Source: Mycobacterium scrofulaceum (lineage in GTDB: Bacteria; Actinomycetota; Actinomycetes; Mycobacteriales; Mycobacteriaceae). From it: DNA of 64,000 nucleotides. Both the position numbers and the translations under genes were made by a program. Positions 1-11,468 of this stretch are shown piece after piece. The DNA is taken from NCBI RefSeq assembly GCF_001667885.1, contig NZ_LZJW01000057.1, forward strand, positions 62,001-126,000, written 5' to 3'. Each line of letters opens with the position of its first letter. Position 1 is the stretch's first letter. Below the pieces are notes generated by a model. It was not told the origin of the DNA, made no database searches, and worked only from the letters and a program-made list of their open reading frames with translations.

Positions 1-787
1 ATTGCCTTCCGCCGCAGGGCGTGACGTCGAGGGCATCCTGGCCGGCGCCGCCGACGGGACGCTCGGCGCCTTGCTGGTCGGTGGTGTCGAACCCGACGAC
101 TTCGCCGACCCCGAGGCGGTGCTGGCCGCGCTGGACTCCGCGGGCTTCGTCGTCAGCCTGGAGCTGCGGCAGAGCGCGGTGACCGATCGCGCCGACGTGG
201 TGTTTCCGGTCGCGCCGACGACGCAGAAGGCCGGCGCCTTCGTCAACTGGGAGGGCCGCTACCGCCCCTTCGAGCCGGCGCTGCGCGGGACCATCGCGCA
301 AGCCAGCCAGTCCGACCACCAGGTGCTCGACGCACTGGCCGAGGAGATGGGCGTCTATCTGGGGCTGTCGACCGCAGAAGCGGCCCGCACCGAACTGGCC
401 GGGCTGGGCACCTGGGACGGCGGCTGGGCGAGCGGCCCGTCCGTCGCGACGCCGCAGCCGGCCCAGCCCGGTGCCGGCGAGGCCGTGCTCACCGGCTGGC
501 GGATGCTGCTCGACAACGGCCGGATGCAAGACGGTGAACCGCATTTGGCCGGAACCGCGCGCAAATCCGCGGTCCGGCTGTCGGCCGACACGGCCGCTGA
601 AATCGGCGCCGCGGACGGCGACGCGGTGACGGTCAGCACGCCACGCGGATCGATCAGCCTGCCGCTCGTCATCACCGACATGCCCGACCGGGTGGTGTGG
701 CTTCCGCTGAACTCGCCGGGTTGCGCCGTGCAGCGGCAGCTGGGCGTAACGCTGGGCAGCACAGTGAAAATCGGAGTGGGATCATGA
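1..787 (+). CDS. nuoG: NADH-quinone oxidoreductase subunit G, C-terminal part (cut by window edge)
   Basis: Open from the left edge to a TGA at 785-787; about 261 residues, the C-terminal third of the roughly 800-residue mycobacterial NuoG. NuoG is the large peripheral-arm subunit of complex I, with Fe-S clusters in its N-terminal half and a molybdopterin-oxidoreductase-like body. The visible part holds the end of that body (around [13 protein letters not shown]) and the C-terminal beta-barrel segment (around [14 protein letters not shown]). No cluster-binding cysteines lie here, as expected. The stop overlaps the nuoH ATG by four bases, and the complete nuoHIJKLMN series follows, which fixes the identity. 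Confidence 0.95.
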   Translation, partial: LPSAAGRDVEGILAGAADGTLGALLVGGVEPDDFADPEAVLAALDSAGFVVSLELRQSAVTDRADVVFPVAPTTQKAGAFVNWEGRYRPFEPALRGTIAQASQSDHQVLDALAEEMGVYLGLSTAEAARTELAGLGTWDGGWASGPSVATPQPAQPGAGEAVLTGWRMLLDNGRMQDGEPHLAGTARKSAVRLSADTAAEIGAADGDAVTVSTPRGSISLPLVITDMPDRVVWLPLNSPGCAVQRQLGVTLGSTVKIGVGS

Positions 788-2061
788 CGGCGAGCACCTT
801 GTCCGCATTCGGACACGACACCTGGTGGCTGGTGCTGGGTAAGGCGCTGGCCATCTTCGTGTTCCTCATGCTCAACGTGCTGGTCGCGATCCTGCTGGAA
901 CGCAAGATCCTGGGCTGGATGCAGCTTCGGCCCGGCCCCAACCGGGCGGGACCGTGGGGCACGCTGCAAAGCCTGGCCGACGGAATCAAGTTGGCGCTCA
1001 AGGAGACCATCACGCCCGGCGGGGTCGACAAGTTCGTCTACTTCGCGGCGCCGGTCATCTCGACGATCCCGGCGTTCACCGCGTTCGCGTTCATCCCGTT
1101 CGGCCCGGTGGTGTCGGTGTTCGGCCACCGCACTCCACTGCAGCTGACCGACCTGCCGGTCGCTGTGCTGTTCATTCTCGGGTTGTCGGCGATCGGGGTG
1201 TACGGGATTGTGCTGGGCGGCTGGGCATCCGGGTCCACCTACCCGCTGCTGGGCGGCGTGCGCTCCACCGCCCAGGTCATCTCCTACGAAGTGGCGATGG
1301 GGCTGTCGTTCGCGGCGGTGTTCCTCTACGCCGGCTCGATGTCCACGTCCGAGATCGTCGCCGCGCAGGACCGGGTCTGGTACGTGTTCCTGTTGCTGCC
1401 GTCCTTCGTGATCTACCTGATCTCGATGGTCGGTGAAACCAACCGCGCCCCATTCGATTTGCCCGAAGCCGAGGGCGAGCTGGTCGCCGGCTTCCACACC
1501 GAGTACTCGTCGCTGAAGTTCGCGATGTTCATGCTCGCCGAGTACGTCAACATGATGACGGTCTCGTCGCTGGCCACCGCGTTGTTCTTCGGCGGCTGGC
1601 ACGCGCCCTGGCCGATCAACATGTGGGCGGGCGCCAACACCGGATGGTGGCCGGTGCTCTGGTTCACCGCCAAGATGTGGACCTTCCTGTTCATCTACTT
1701 CTGGCTGCGGGCCTCGCTGCCCCGCCTGCGCTACGACCAGTTCATGGCGCTGGGCTGGAAGTTGCTGATCCCCGCCTCGCTGGTCTGGGTGCTGATCGCG
1801 GCCGTGATCCGCACCATGCAGAACCAGGGGTATGCGCACTGGACCCCGGTGCTGGTGGTCAGCAGCATCGTGTTCGCCACGGCGCTGGTGCTGTTGTTGC
1901 GAAAACCGTTCGCCACGCCGGGCATTCGCGCGCTGGAGCGACAGCTCCGCCGCCAGGCCAAACAGCTGCCTGCCGGAGAGACCTCCATACCCGTATTCCC
2001 GACACCGCCGCTGCCGATGAAGTCCCTGGCGGCGGCGAGCAAGGAGAAAGCACGTGGCTAA
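784..2061 (+). CDS. nuoH: NADH-quinone oxidoreductase subunit H
   Basis: 425-residue membrane subunit of complex I at the junction of the peripheral and membrane arms, forming much of the quinone chamber. The start is the ATG at 784, overlapping the nuoG stop as ATGA. Family signatures are present: [18 protein letters not shown] near the first helices, and [18 protein letters not shown], the acidic loop of the quinone site. About eight hydrophobic helices are visible. The C-terminal tail of about 40 residues is polar and Lys/Arg-rich, as in mycobacterial homologues. Overlaps nuoI by eight bases. Confidence 0.97.
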   Translation: MTASTLSAFGHDTWWLVLGKALAIFVFLMLNVLVAILLERKILGWMQLRPGPNRAGPWGTLQSLADGIKLALKETITPGGVDKFVYFAAPVISTIPAFTAFAFIPFGPVVSVFGHRTPLQLTDLPVAVLFILGLSAIGVYGIVLGGWASGSTYPLLGGVRSTAQVISYEVAMGLSFAAVFLYAGSMSTSEIVAAQDRVWYVFLLLPSFVIYLISMVGETNRAPFDLPEAEGELVAGFHTEYSSLKFAMFMLAEYVNMMTVSSLATALFFGGWHAPWPINMWAGANTGWWPVLWFTAKMWTFLFIYFWLRASLPRLRYDQFMALGWKLLIPASLVWVLIAAVIRTMQNQGYAHWTPVLVVSSIVFATALVLLLRKPFATPGIRALERQLRRQAKQLPAGETSIPVFPTPPLPMKSLAAASKEKARG

Positions 2062-2599
2062 ATTCTTGGACGCCGTGGCCGGCTTCGGCGTGACGTTCGG
2101 ATCGATGTTCAAAAAGAACGTCACCGAGGAGTATCCGGAGAAGCCGGGTCCCGTCGCGCCGCGCTACCACGGCCGGCACCAGCTCAACCGTTACCCGGAC
2201 GGCCTGGAGAAGTGCATCGGGTGCGAGCTGTGCGCGTGGGCCTGCCCCGCCGACGCGATCTACGTCGAGGGCGCGGACAACACCGAGGAGCTCAGGTATT
2301 CGCCCGGTGAACGCTACGGCCGGGTCTACCAGATCAACTACCTGCGCTGCATCGGCTGCGGCCTGTGCATCGAGGCCTGCCCGACCCGCGCGCTGACGAT
2401 GACCAACGACTACGAGATGGCCGACGACAACCGCGCCGACCTGATCTACGAAAAGGACCGGCTGCTTGCCCCCCTGCTGCCCGACATGACCGCGCCGCCG
2501 CACCCCCGGGCGCCCGGCGCCACCGACAAGGACTACTACCAGGGCAATGTCACCGCGGACGGGCTGCGCGACGCCGAGAAGGCCGGGGAATCCCGGTGA
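2054..2599 (+). CDS. nuoI: NADH-quinone oxidoreductase subunit I (8Fe ferredoxin)
   Basis: 181 residues, GTG start preceded by AAGGAGAAAG. This subunit carries the two tetranuclear clusters (N6a and N6b) that pass electrons towards quinone. Two CxxCxxCxxxCP motifs are visible, at Cys54/57/60/64 ([12 protein letters not shown]) and Cys99/102/105/109 ([12 protein letters not shown]). The C-terminal 45 residues are a proline-rich and acidic extension beyond the ferredoxin core, typical of actinobacteria. Translationally coupled to nuoH upstream and nuoJ downstream. Confidence 0.97.
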   Translation: MAKFLDAVAGFGVTFGSMFKKNVTEEYPEKPGPVAPRYHGRHQLNRYPDGLEKCIGCELCAWACPADAIYVEGADNTEELRYSPGERYGRVYQINYLRCIGCGLCIEACPTRALTMTNDYEMADDNRADLIYEKDRLLAPLLPDMTAPPHPRAPGATDKDYYQGNVTADGLRDAEKAGESR

Positions 2600-3384
2600 C
2601 TGGGTTCACGGGCCAGCTGCTGGCCTCCGACACCATCGTCCGCACCTCCACCGGTGAAGCGGTGGCCTTCTGGGTGCTGGGCGCGCTGGCGCTGATCGGC
2701 GCCATCGGGGTGGTGCTCGCGGTCAACGCCGTGTACTCGGCGATGTTCCTGGCCATGACGATGATCATCCTGGCGGTCTTCTACATGATCCAGGACGCGC
2801 TGTTCCTGGGTGTCGTCCAAGTCGTGGTCTACACCGGCGCGGTGATGATGCTGTTCTTGTTCGTGCTGATGCTGATCGGCGTGGACTCCGCGGAATCGCT
2901 GAAGGAGACGCTGCACGGCCAGCGCATCGCCGCGGTGCTGGCGGGGATCGGCTTCGGCGTCCTGCTGATCGCCGCGATCGGCACCGCCGCGACCGGCGGC
3001 TTCGCGGGGCTGACCACCGCCAACTCCAACGGCAACGTGGAAGGGCTTGCGGCGCTGATCTTCTCCCGTTACCTCTGGGCGTTCGAACTCACCAGCGCCC
3101 TGTTGATCACGGCGGCCATCGGGGCGATGGTGCTGGCCCACCGCGAACGCTTCGAGCGCCGCAAGACGCAGCGGGAGCTGTCGCAGGAGCGATTCCAGCC
3201 CGGCGGACACCCGACCCCGATGCCCAGCCCCGGCGTCTACGCGCGCCACAACGCCGTCGACGTGGCCGCGCTGCTGCCGGACGGGTCCTACTCGGAGCTG
3301 TCGGTGTCGCCGATCCTGCGCAGCCGCGGCGCCGACGGCAAGGCGACTCCCTCCCGGCAGGCGATCAAAGGTGGCACGTCGTGA
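2596..3384 (+). CDS. nuoJ: NADH-quinone oxidoreductase subunit J
   Basis: 262-residue membrane subunit; the GTG start at 2596 overlaps the nuoI stop (GTGA). Five hydrophobic helices occupy roughly residues 20-175, including the conserved stretch [19 protein letters not shown], which holds the pi-bulge helix that couples quinone chemistry to proton pumping. The last 85 residues are hydrophilic ([17 protein letters not shown] onward), longer than in E. coli NuoJ but usual in mycobacteria. An in-frame extension upstream of 2596 overlaps nuoI and was rejected. Confidence 0.95.
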   Translation: MTGFTGQLLASDTIVRTSTGEAVAFWVLGALALIGAIGVVLAVNAVYSAMFLAMTMIILAVFYMIQDALFLGVVQVVVYTGAVMMLFLFVLMLIGVDSAESLKETLHGQRIAAVLAGIGFGVLLIAAIGTAATGGFAGLTTANSNGNVEGLAALIFSRYLWAFELTSALLITAAIGAMVLAHRERFERRKTQRELSQERFQPGGHPTPMPSPGVYARHNAVDVAALLPDGSYSELSVSPILRSRGADGKATPSRQAIKGGTS

Positions 3385-3680
3385 ATCCGGCCAATTACCT
3401 CTACCTTTCGGCCCTGCTGTTCACCATCGGAGCCTCGGGTGTGCTGTTGCGGCGCAACGCCATCGTCATGTTCATGTGCGTCGAGCTGATGCTCAACGCG
3501 GTCAACCTGGCGTTCGTCACGTTCGCGCGGATGCACGGCCACCTCGACGGGCAGATGATCGCGTTCTTCACGATGGTCGTGGCCGCGTGTGAGGTCGTCG
3601 TCGGTCTGGCCATCATCATGACGATTTTCCGTGCCCGCAAATCGGCGTCGGTCGACGACGCGAACCTACTCAAAGGCTGA
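3381..3680 (+). CDS. nuoK: NADH-quinone oxidoreductase subunit K
   Basis: 99 residues, the expected size for NuoK/MrpC-type subunits. GTG start at 3381 overlapping the nuoJ stop (GTGA). Three transmembrane helices are evident. The two conserved membrane glutamates lie in [14 protein letters not shown] and in [13 protein letters not shown] and are known to be needed for proton translocation in this family. Ten bases separate it from nuoL. Confidence 0.96.
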   Translation: MNPANYLYLSALLFTIGASGVLLRRNAIVMFMCVELMLNAVNLAFVTFARMHGHLDGQMIAFFTMVVAACEVVVGLAIIMTIFRARKSASVDDANLLKG

Positions 3681-3690
3681 TAACGCCAAC

Positions 3691-5577
3691 ATGACTCACT
3701 ACACCTGGCTGCTGGTGGCGCTGCCGCTGGCGGGTGCCGCGATCCTGTTGTTCGGCGGCCGACGCACCGACCCGTGGGGGCACTGGCTGGGCTGCGCCAC
3801 CGCGCTCGCGGCGTTCGGCGTCGGCGTGAGCCTGCTGAGCGAACTGCTCGGCCGCGGCGCCGAGGACCGGGTCATCCACCAGACGGTGTACACCTGGATC
3901 CCGGTCGGCCAGCTGCAGGTGGACCTCGGCCTGCAAATCGACCAGCTGTCAGTGTGTTTCGTCTTGCTGATCTCCGGAGTCGGGTCGCTCATCCACATCT
4001 ATTCGGTCGCCTACATGGCCGAAGACCCGGATCGGCGACGGTTTTTCGGTTACCTCAACCTGTTCCTGGCCTCGATGCTGTTGCTGGTGGTCGCCGACAA
4101 CTACGTGGTGCTCTACGTCGGCTGGGAAGGCGTGGGCTTGGCGTCCTACCTGCTGATCGGGTTCTGGTACCACAAGCCCACGGCGGCCACGGCCGCCAAG
4201 AAGGCGTTCGTGATGAACCGCGTCGGTGACGCCGGGCTGGCACTGGGAATGTTCTTGATGTTCAGCACCTTCGGCACGCTCTCCTACGCCGGGGTGTTCG
4301 CCGGCGCACCCGCCGCCGGCCGCGGCGCGCTGACGGCGATGGGCTTGCTGCTGCTGCTGGGCGCCTGCGCCAAGTCCGCGCAGGTCCCGCTGCAGGCCTG
4401 GTTGGGTGACGCCATGGAGGGCCCAACCCCGGTGTCCGCGCTCATCCACGCCGCCACCATGGTGACCGCCGGCGTCTACCTGATCGTGCGGTCCAACCCG
4501 CTATACAACCTGGCGCCCGATGCGCAAACCGCCGTCGTGGTCGTCGGCGCGGTCACGTTGCTACTCGGTGCGTTCATCGGCTGCGCCAAGGACGACATCA
4601 AACGCGCGTTGGCGGCCTCCACGATGAGCCAGATCGGTTACATGGTGCTGGCCGCCGGGCTGGGCCCGGCCGGCTACGCGTTCGCGATCATGCACCTGCT
4701 CACCCACGGTTTCTTCAAGGCCGGGTTGTTCCTCGGCTCCGGCGCGGTGATCCACGCGATGCACGAGGAACAGGACATGCGCCGCTACGGCGGTCTGCGA
4801 GCGGCGCTGCCGGTCACCTTCGCCACCTTCGGCCTGGGCTATCTGGCCATCATCGGCGTGCCGCCGTTCGCGGGCTTCTTCTCGAAGGACGCCATCATCG
4901 AGGCCGCGTTGGGCGCCGGCGGCGCCCGCGGTTACGTGCTGGGCGGCGCGGCGCTGCTCGGCGCCGGCGTCACCGCGTTCTACATGACGCGCGTGATGCT
5001 GATGACCTTCTTCGGCAAAAAGCGTTGGGGCCCAGGCACTCATCCCCACGAGGCACCCGGCCTGATGACCTGGCCGATGATCCTGCTCGCCGTCGGCTCG
5101 GTGTTCTCGGGTGGGCTACTGGCGTGGCGGGGCACCCTGCAGCGCTGGCTCGAGCCGGTCGTCGGCAAACACGAAGAGGTCACCCGCGCCGTCCCGGTGT
5201 GGGTCAACACCGCCCTGGCGCTGGGCGTCGTCGCGATCGGGATCGCGGTGGCCTACCGGTTGTACGCCAACGCGGAAATCCCCCGGGTGGCCCCGCTTTC
5301 CGTGTCGCCGGTCACGACGGCCGCGCGCAGGGACTTCTACGGCGACGCCTTCAACGAGGAGGTGTTCATGCGCCCCGGAGCCGAACTCACCCAAGCGCTG
5401 GTCGATGTCGACAACGCGGGCGTGGACGGCTCGGTGAACGCGCTGGCCGCCCTGGTGGGCCGGACTTCGAATCGCCTGCGGGGGCTGCAGACCGGCTTCG
5501 CCCGCAACTACGCATTGTCGATGCTGACGGGCGCGGTCCTGGTGATCGCGCTGATTCTGGCGGTGAAACTGTGGTGA
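3691..5577 (+). CDS. nuoL: NADH-quinone oxidoreductase subunit L (antiporter-like)
   Basis: 628-residue antiporter-like subunit at the distal end of the complex I membrane arm. The ATG at 3691 follows a ten-base gap after nuoK. The family core is clear: [17 protein letters not shown] carries the conserved Glu, [21 protein letters not shown] is the hallmark of proton-pumping ND5/Mrp subunits, and [13 protein letters not shown] carries the central Lys and His. The C-terminal region contains the expected lateral helix and final anchor. The stop overlaps the nuoM GTG (GTGGTGA). Confidence 0.97.
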   Translation: MTHYTWLLVALPLAGAAILLFGGRRTDPWGHWLGCATALAAFGVGVSLLSELLGRGAEDRVIHQTVYTWIPVGQLQVDLGLQIDQLSVCFVLLISGVGSLIHIYSVAYMAEDPDRRRFFGYLNLFLASMLLLVVADNYVVLYVGWEGVGLASYLLIGFWYHKPTAATAAKKAFVMNRVGDAGLALGMFLMFSTFGTLSYAGVFAGAPAAGRGALTAMGLLLLLGACAKSAQVPLQAWLGDAMEGPTPVSALIHAATMVTAGVYLIVRSNPLYNLAPDAQTAVVVVGAVTLLLGAFIGCAKDDIKRALAASTMSQIGYMVLAAGLGPAGYAFAIMHLLTHGFFKAGLFLGSGAVIHAMHEEQDMRRYGGLRAALPVTFATFGLGYLAIIGVPPFAGFFSKDAIIEAALGAGGARGYVLGGAALLGAGVTAFYMTRVMLMTFFGKKRWGPGTHPHEAPGLMTWPMILLAVGSVFSGGLLAWRGTLQRWLEPVVGKHEEVTRAVPVWVNTALALGVVAIGIAVAYRLYANAEIPRVAPLSVSPVTTAARRDFYGDAFNEEVFMRPGAELTQALVDVDNAGVDGSVNALAALVGRTSNRLRGLQTGFARNYALSMLTGAVLVIALILAVKLW

Positions 5578-7172
5578 ATAACCTTCCGTGGCTGAGTGTC
5601 CTGTGGCTGGTGCCGCTGGCCGGCTCGGTGCTCGTCATCCTGCTGCCACCGGGGCTGCGCCGGCTCGCCAAGTGGACCGGGCTGGTCTTCGGCATCCTCA
5701 CGCTGGCCGTCGCGATCGTCGTCACCCTCGGCTTCAAGTCCGGTGGCAGCACTTACCAATTCGTCGAAAGCCATTCCTGGATCCCGGCGTTCGGTGCCAC
5801 CTACTCCCTCGGCGTGGACGGCATCGCCGTGGTGCTGGTGCTGCTCACCGCCGTGCTGATCCCGGTGCTGCAGGTGGCCGGCTGGAACGACGGAGATGGT
5901 GACGACTCGTCGCGAAGCGGCGAGCGCAGCCCTCGCGGCGTGCACGCCTACGTCGCCCTGACGCTGGCGATCGAGTCGATGGTGCTGATCTCCGTGGTCG
6001 CGCTCGACGTGCTGCTGTTCTACGTCTTCTTCGAGGCCATGCTCATCCCGATGTACTTCCTGATCGGTGGCTTCGGCGGCGGTCCGGGCCGGTCACGCGC
6101 GGCGGTGAAGTTCTTGCTGTACAACCTGTTCGGCGGGCTGATCATGCTGGCCGCGGTGATCGGGCTGTACGTGGTGACCGCGCAGCACGGTTCGGGCACC
6201 TTCGACTTCCGCGAGATCGTGGCGGGCGTGGCCTCCGGCCGCTACGGCGCCGACTCCGCGGTGTTCAAAGCGCTGTTCCTGGGCTTCATGTTCGCCTTCG
6301 CCATCAAGGCGCCCCTATGGCCCTTCCACCGCTGGCTGCCCGACGCCGCCGTCGAGGCCACCCCGGCGACCGCGGTGCTGATGATGGCCGTGATGGACAA
6401 GGTCGGCACCTTCGGCATGCTGCGCTACTGCCTGCAGCTTTTCCCCGGCGCCTCAACGTATTTCCGCCCCCTGATCATCGTTCTGGCCGTCATCGGGGTG
6501 ATCTACGGGGCGATCGTGGCCATCGGGCAGACCGACGTCATGCGCCTGATCGCCTACACCTCCATCTCCCACTTCGGGTTCATCATCCTGGGCATCTTCG
6601 TGATGACGAGCCAGGGACAGAGCGGGTCGACGCTGTACATGCTCAACCACGGGCTGTCCACGGCGGCGGTGTTCCTGATCGCGGGATTCCTGATCTCCCG
6701 GCACGGCAGCCGCGCGATCGCCGATTACGGCGGGGTGCAAAAGGTGGCGCCCATCCTGGCCGGCACGTTCCTCGTGTCGGCCATGGCCACCCTGTCGCTG
6801 CCGGGACTGGCGCCGTTCATCAGCGAATTCCTGGTGCTGCTGGGCACTTTCAATCGGTACTGGCTGGCCGCCGCGTTCGGTGTGACCGCGCTGGTGCTGT
6901 CCGCCATCTACATGCTCTGGCTCTATCAGCGCATGATGACCGGCCCGGTGGCCACCGGCAACGAGAAGATCGGTGACCTGCGGGCGCGCGAATTGGTCGT
7001 GGTGGCACCGTTGATCGCCCTGCTGTTCGTCCTAGGGGTCTACCCCAAGCCGGTGCTCGACATCATCAACCCTGCCGTCGAAAACACGATGACCACGATC
7101 GGACAGCACGATCCCGCGCCGAGCGTGCCGGCCGTCAACCGCGCACCCCGGACAGCCGAAGGACCGCGATGA
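5574..7172 (+). CDS. nuoM: NADH-quinone oxidoreductase subunit M (antiporter-like)
   Basis: 532-residue antiporter-like subunit of complex I. The GTG at 5574 is four bases inside nuoL (GTGA overlap). Signatures include [16 protein letters not shown] with the conserved membrane Glu, and [17 protein letters not shown] with the pumping Lys. An oddity is a short polar insert of about 15 residues ([17 protein letters not shown]) between two hydrophobic helices near residue 110. Its DNA is a small palindromic element (see the repeat at 5906-5924). The frame stays open, so the protein is presumably functional. Confidence 0.97.
   Translation: MNNLPWLSVLWLVPLAGSVLVILLPPGLRRLAKWTGLVFGILTLAVAIVVTLGFKSGGSTYQFVESHSWIPAFGATYSLGVDGIAVVLVLLTAVLIPVLQVAGWNDGDGDDSSRSGERSPRGVHAYVALTLAIESMVLISVVALDVLLFYVFFEAMLIPMYFLIGGFGGGPGRSRAAVKFLLYNLFGGLIMLAAVIGLYVVTAQHGSGTFDFREIVAGVASGRYGADSAVFKALFLGFMFAFAIKAPLWPFHRWLPDAAVEATPATAVLMMAVMDKVGTFGMLRYCLQLFPGASTYFRPLIIVLAVIGVIYGAIVAIGQTDVMRLIAYTSISHFGFIILGIFVMTSQGQSGSTLYMLNHGLSTAAVFLIAGFLISRHGSRAIADYGGVQKVAPILAGTFLVSAMATLSLPGLAPFISEFLVLLGTFNRYWLAAAFGVTALVLSAIYMLWLYQRMMTGPVATGNEKIGDLRARELVVVAPLIALLFVLGVYPKPVLDIINPAVENTMTTIGQHDPAPSVPAVNRAPRTAEGPR
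5906..5924. repeat. Short palindromic element inside nuoM
   Basis: CTCGTCGC-GAA-GCGGCGAG, two 8-base arms (seven of eight pair, one T:G) around GAA, within a GC-rich Ser/Arg-coding stretch. It sits in the loop of NuoM that carries extra residues. Similar sequence (TCGTCGCGAAGCG with GCGAGCGCAGC) is, from memory, a common dispersed motif in M. avium-group genomes. That is not verified here. Confidence 0.4.
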
Positions 7173-8761
7173 TGACCCTCCCCACCCCCAGCATCGAGTA
7201 CTTCCTGCTCTGCCCGACGCTCATCGTGTTCGGCGTCGCGGTGGTGGGAGTCCTCGCGGAAGCGTTCCTGCCCAGGCGGGTTCGCTACGGCGCGCAGGTG
7301 ACGTTGGCCCTGGCCGGTCTGATCGCGGCGTTCGTGGCGACCGTGGAGGTGGCCGAGTCGATTCCGGCCTCCGGCCGTGCGACCGTGCTGGGCGCCATGG
7401 CCATCGACCGGACCACCCTGTACCTGCAGGGCACGGTGCTGCTGGTCGCGGCGCTGGCGGTGATCTTCATCGCCGAACGCACCCAAGCCAAAACGGAGAG
7501 CAAGGTTGCCGCGGGTGTGGGAGCCGCCCGCCCGGCCGGCCTGGATTCGTTCACCCCGCAGGCCTCCGCGGTTCCCGGCAGCGACGCCGAGCGCGACGCC
7601 GAGCGGGCCGGGGCCGCGCAGACGGAGCTGTTCCCGCTGTTGATGCTGTCGGTCGGCGGCATGATGGTGTTCCCGGCATCAAACGACCTGTTGACGATGT
7701 TCGTTGCGCTCGAGGTCCTTTCGCTGCCCTTGTACCTGATGTGCGGCCTGGCCCGGCATCGGCGCCTGCTGTCCCAAGAGGCCGCGATGAAGTACTTCCT
7801 GCTGGGCGCGTTCTCGTCGGCATTCTTCCTCTACGGCGTGGCGCTGCTGTACGGCGCGACCGGCACCCTGCTGCTGACCGGCATCCGGGATGCGCTGGCG
7901 GCACACGGGGACACGTCGATGGCGCTGGTGGGTGTCGCGCTGCTGGCCGTCGGCCTGCTGTTCAAAGTGGGTGCGGTGCCGTTCCATTCGTGGATTCCCG
8001 ACGTCTATCAGGGCGCGCCCACGCCCATCACCGGGTTCATGGCGGCGGCCACCAAGGTCGCGGCCTTCGGCGCGTTGCTGCGGGTGGTCTACGTCGCGCT
8101 GCCGCCGCTGCACGACCAGTGGCGACCGGTGCTGTGGACCATCTCGATTCTCACCATGGCGGTGGGCACCATCACCGCGGTGAACCAGACCGACGTCAAG
8201 CGTATGCTGGCCTATTCGTCGGTCGCCCACGTCGGGTTCATCCTCACCGGCGTCATCGCCGACAACCAGGCGGGCCTCTCGTCCACGCTGTTCTACCTGC
8301 TGGCCTACAGCTTCAGCACCGTCGGCGCGTTCGCCATCGTGAGCCTGATCCGCGACGACGACGGCGTCGAGGACGCCACGCTGTCACACTGGGCGGGGCT
8401 CGGGCAGCGCTCACCCATTGTGGGCGTGATGTTTTCGATGTTCCTGCTGGCCTTCGCCGGTATCCCGCTGACGAGCGGCTTCGTCAGCAAGCTCGCCGTG
8501 TTCAAGGCCGCGGCGCAGGGCGGCGCGGCGCCGCTGGTAATCGTCGGTGTGGTCGCCAGCGGTATCGCCGCCTACTTCTATGTGCGGGTGATCGTGTCGA
8601 TGTTCTTCACCGAGGCGACCGACGACACCCCGCATGTGGTGGCGCCGGGCATTCTGAGCAAGGCGGCGATCGCCGTGTGCGCCGTGATCACCGTGGCGTT
8701 GGGCATCTTCCCGCAACCGCTGCTCGACTTGGCCGATCACGCCGCCCAACTGCTGCACTGA
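7169..8761 (+). CDS. nuoN: NADH-quinone oxidoreductase subunit N (antiporter-like)
   Basis: 530-residue last gene of the nuo operon; the ATG at 7169 overlaps the nuoM stop (a second ATG follows at 7172). NuoN is the antiporter-like subunit nearest the quinone module. It shows FVALEVLSLPLYLMCG with the conserved Glu, LFKVGAVPFHSWIPDVYQGAP with the pumping Lys, and VNQTDVKRMLAYSSVAHVGF. A hydrophilic stretch of about 50 residues (95-150, Ala/Glu-rich) expands one loop, as in other mycobacterial NuoN. In M. tuberculosis PPE/TetR genes follow; here the next gene is the Rv3162c-like one. Confidence 0.96.
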   Translation: MMTLPTPSIEYFLLCPTLIVFGVAVVGVLAEAFLPRRVRYGAQVTLALAGLIAAFVATVEVAESIPASGRATVLGAMAIDRTTLYLQGTVLLVAALAVIFIAERTQAKTESKVAAGVGAARPAGLDSFTPQASAVPGSDAERDAERAGAAQTELFPLLMLSVGGMMVFPASNDLLTMFVALEVLSLPLYLMCGLARHRRLLSQEAAMKYFLLGAFSSAFFLYGVALLYGATGTLLLTGIRDALAAHGDTSMALVGVALLAVGLLFKVGAVPFHSWIPDVYQGAPTPITGFMAAATKVAAFGALLRVVYVALPPLHDQWRPVLWTISILTMAVGTITAVNQTDVKRMLAYSSVAHVGFILTGVIADNQAGLSSTLFYLLAYSFSTVGAFAIVSLIRDDDGVEDATLSHWAGLGQRSPIVGVMFSMFLLAFAGIPLTSGFVSKLAVFKAAAQGGAAPLVIVGVVASGIAAYFYVRVIVSMFFTEATDDTPHVVAPGILSKAAIAVCAVITVALGIFPQPLLDLADHAAQLLH

Positions 8762-8772
8762 ACTCAGTTCAG
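8758..8772. other. Perfect palindrome over two convergent stop codons
   Basis: CTGAACT-C-AGTTCAG, seven-base arms with a one-base centre. It contains the TGA of nuoN and, on the other strand, the TGA of the convergent membrane-protein gene, so the two genes meet with only two bases between stops. The stem is short and AT-poor tails follow; terminator function is only a possibility. Confidence 0.4.
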
Positions 8773-9228
8773 GAACGGGCGCACGGCCAGCACGTAGGCC
8801 GCCAGCGCCGCCAGCGGCGCGGCCAACGGCAACCACGGCAGTTGCAGCGGGAACAACGTTGCGACCAATCCGGCGAACGTAAAGCCCACGGCCCCAACGA
8901 CCGTCGGCCAGCTGCCCAGCACCGCCCCGGCTCCCCGGCCGGCCGCGTGGCGGCAGACCAGGTATGCGGCCGCGCATAGGCCGGACAGTGCGACGAACAC
9001 CGGTGGGGGATCGTTGAGCGCGATGGTGGCCACCGACAGCAAGACTGCAAGGGTTGCGGCGGGGCGAAATACCGCTCCCCCGACCACCGCGATCAGCGCC
9101 GCCGCCCAGGCTGCCACCGCCGGGCCGTGCGAGCCGTCGGCGGCCAGGCCCACCATCAGCAAACCGAATGCGGCCGAGAACACCGGGGCCCACAGCCGCG
9201 GCACCGCGCCCGCGTCGCCGCTAGCCAC
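8764..9228 (-). CDS. Rv3162c-like integral membrane protein
   Basis: 154 residues starting at the GTG at 9228, which overlaps the end of the DUF58 gene by eight bases. This start matches the length of M. tuberculosis Rv3162c (about 159 aa). An in-frame start at 9270 lies deeper inside the neighbour and was not used. Nearly the whole chain is hydrophobic, with five or so predicted helices (around FSAAFGLLMVGL, VAAWAAALIAVVGG, and LAAPLAALAAYVLAV). No catalytic motif is visible. It is the last gene of the MoxR3 operon, so a role in the same membrane-associated assembly is inferred. Exact function unknown. Confidence 0.8.
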   Translation of the reverse strand: MASGDAGAVPRLWAPVFSAAFGLLMVGLAADGSHGPAVAAWAAALIAVVGGAVFRPAATLAVLLSVATIALNDPPPVFVALSGLCAAAYLVCRHAAGRGAGAVLGSWPTVVGAVGFTFAGLVATLFPLQLPWLPLAAPLAALAAYVLAVRPFLN

Positions 9229-10486
9229 GGAGCCGTCCCCGCACCCGCCGGCGGCGGTCCGGCAGCACACCCATGGATTGCTCCAATCCGCCGTCCTGAT
9301 GCCACAACACGATGTCGACGCCGACGGTTGCCATGTCGCGGTACATGGCGGACCGCTGCAGCGCCCACATCCGGTTCACCAACGGATCCTGCTCGCCCTC
9401 GAACGGGGTGCTGTCGAGGATGTCGACGGCGATGACGACATGGCCGCGCCTGCGCAGATCGATCAGCGCGAGCGCGAATTCGGTGTCCAGGAGCGTGGAG
9501 AACGCGATGACAATCGCGCCCGCGGGGACGGCAGCGCGCGGCGCCAGAGTGCCGGTGGTGTTCTCGAATCGGTCGCCGGCGCCGAGCACCGTGTCGAGCA
9601 CCCGATAGAACTGGCGCTGCCCGATGTCGGCGCCCAGCCAGCGCGGGTGATTGCCGCCCAGGGCGACGATCCCGGCGCGGTCACCGTGCCGCAGGGCCGT
9701 CTGCACGACCTGCGCGGCGCCGCGCACGACGCGTTCGGTGGCGGCGGTCGCGGGGCCCGCCGGTTGCCGGTACGTGTCGATCAGCACCACCACGTCGGCC
9801 GCGCGATCGGTCAGGCGTTGCGTGACATGCAGCTGGCCGCGGCGCGCGCTCACCGGCCAATTCACCGCGCGCAGTTGGTCTCCGGGCACGTAGGGGCGGA
9901 TGTCGGCGTACTCGACGCCCGGGCCGATGTGCCGGGTGAGGTGGGCACCCAGGCGGTCGAGCAGCTCGGTCTGCGGGATGGGCGTCGGCTGCGGCGGAGT
10001 CAACGGAAACACGATGACTTCCGCCGCGTCGACGACGGCCGTCCCGGACAGCAGCCCACCCCGGGCGACCGCGTCGACCCGGGCCCGGATGAAGTACCGG
10101 CCCCAGCGTTGCGCCGTCGCCGCAACCGTTGTGGCGTCCCGGGAATCGGCGTCGAGGACTTCGAACTGCATCCCCTCGACGGCCGGAACCGTCAGCTCGA
10201 CTGCGGAGGTTCCCGTCGCCTCGCCGGCTTCCGTCGCCCAGATGCGCAGCCGCGCCCGGTCATCCTCGAAGCAACGCTGCGAATCCGGGTCGCCGTGCAC
10301 GCGGACCGTCGGCACGGGTCGTTGCCAGCTGATCGAGCACAGCACGCCGAGTAGCGGTGCGGCGAACGCGACCAGCTGCCACCGCGCGCCGATCACCGCG
10401 ACCGCCAGCGCCAACCCCGCGCACGTCGCGATGGCCCGCGTCAATGGCGATGCGCCCCAGCGGAACTCGACCTCGCGAGCGGTCAC
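9221..10486 (-). CDS. DUF58 protein (Rv3163c-like), MoxR partner
   Basis: 421 residues from the GTG at 10486, eight bases after the moxR3 stop; this gives almost the length of Rv3163c. Two hydrophobic helices near residues 15-50 anchor it. A beta-rich middle follows, then the DUF58 signature around YVPGDQLRAVNWPVSARRG, and a C-terminal von Willebrand A-like domain beginning at VVVLIDTY. DUF58 proteins are almost always encoded with MoxR AAA+ ATPases and are thought to be their vWA-type adaptors at the membrane. An upstream in-frame extension overlaps moxR3 and was rejected. Confidence 0.9.
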   Translation of the reverse strand: MTAREVEFRWGASPLTRAIATCAGLALAVAVIGARWQLVAFAAPLLGVLCSISWQRPVPTVRVHGDPDSQRCFEDDRARLRIWATEAGEATGTSAVELTVPAVEGMQFEVLDADSRDATTVAATAQRWGRYFIRARVDAVARGGLLSGTAVVDAAEVIVFPLTPPQPTPIPQTELLDRLGAHLTRHIGPGVEYADIRPYVPGDQLRAVNWPVSARRGQLHVTQRLTDRAADVVVLIDTYRQPAGPATAATERVVRGAAQVVQTALRHGDRAGIVALGGNHPRWLGADIGQRQFYRVLDTVLGAGDRFENTTGTLAPRAAVPAGAIVIAFSTLLDTEFALALIDLRRRGHVVIAVDILDSTPFEGEQDPLVNRMWALQRSAMYRDMATVGVDIVLWHQDGGLEQSMGVLPDRRRRVRGRLRG

Positions 10487-10493
10487 GCCGCGC

Positions 10494-11464
<971 letters not shown>

Positions 11465-11468
<4 letters not shown>

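Noticed and set aside
355..2124. Long minus-strand open frame opposite nuoG/nuoH
   Set aside because: Arg/Gln/His-rich composition typical of the antisense of high-GC genes; the plus strand carries complete nuo genes there.
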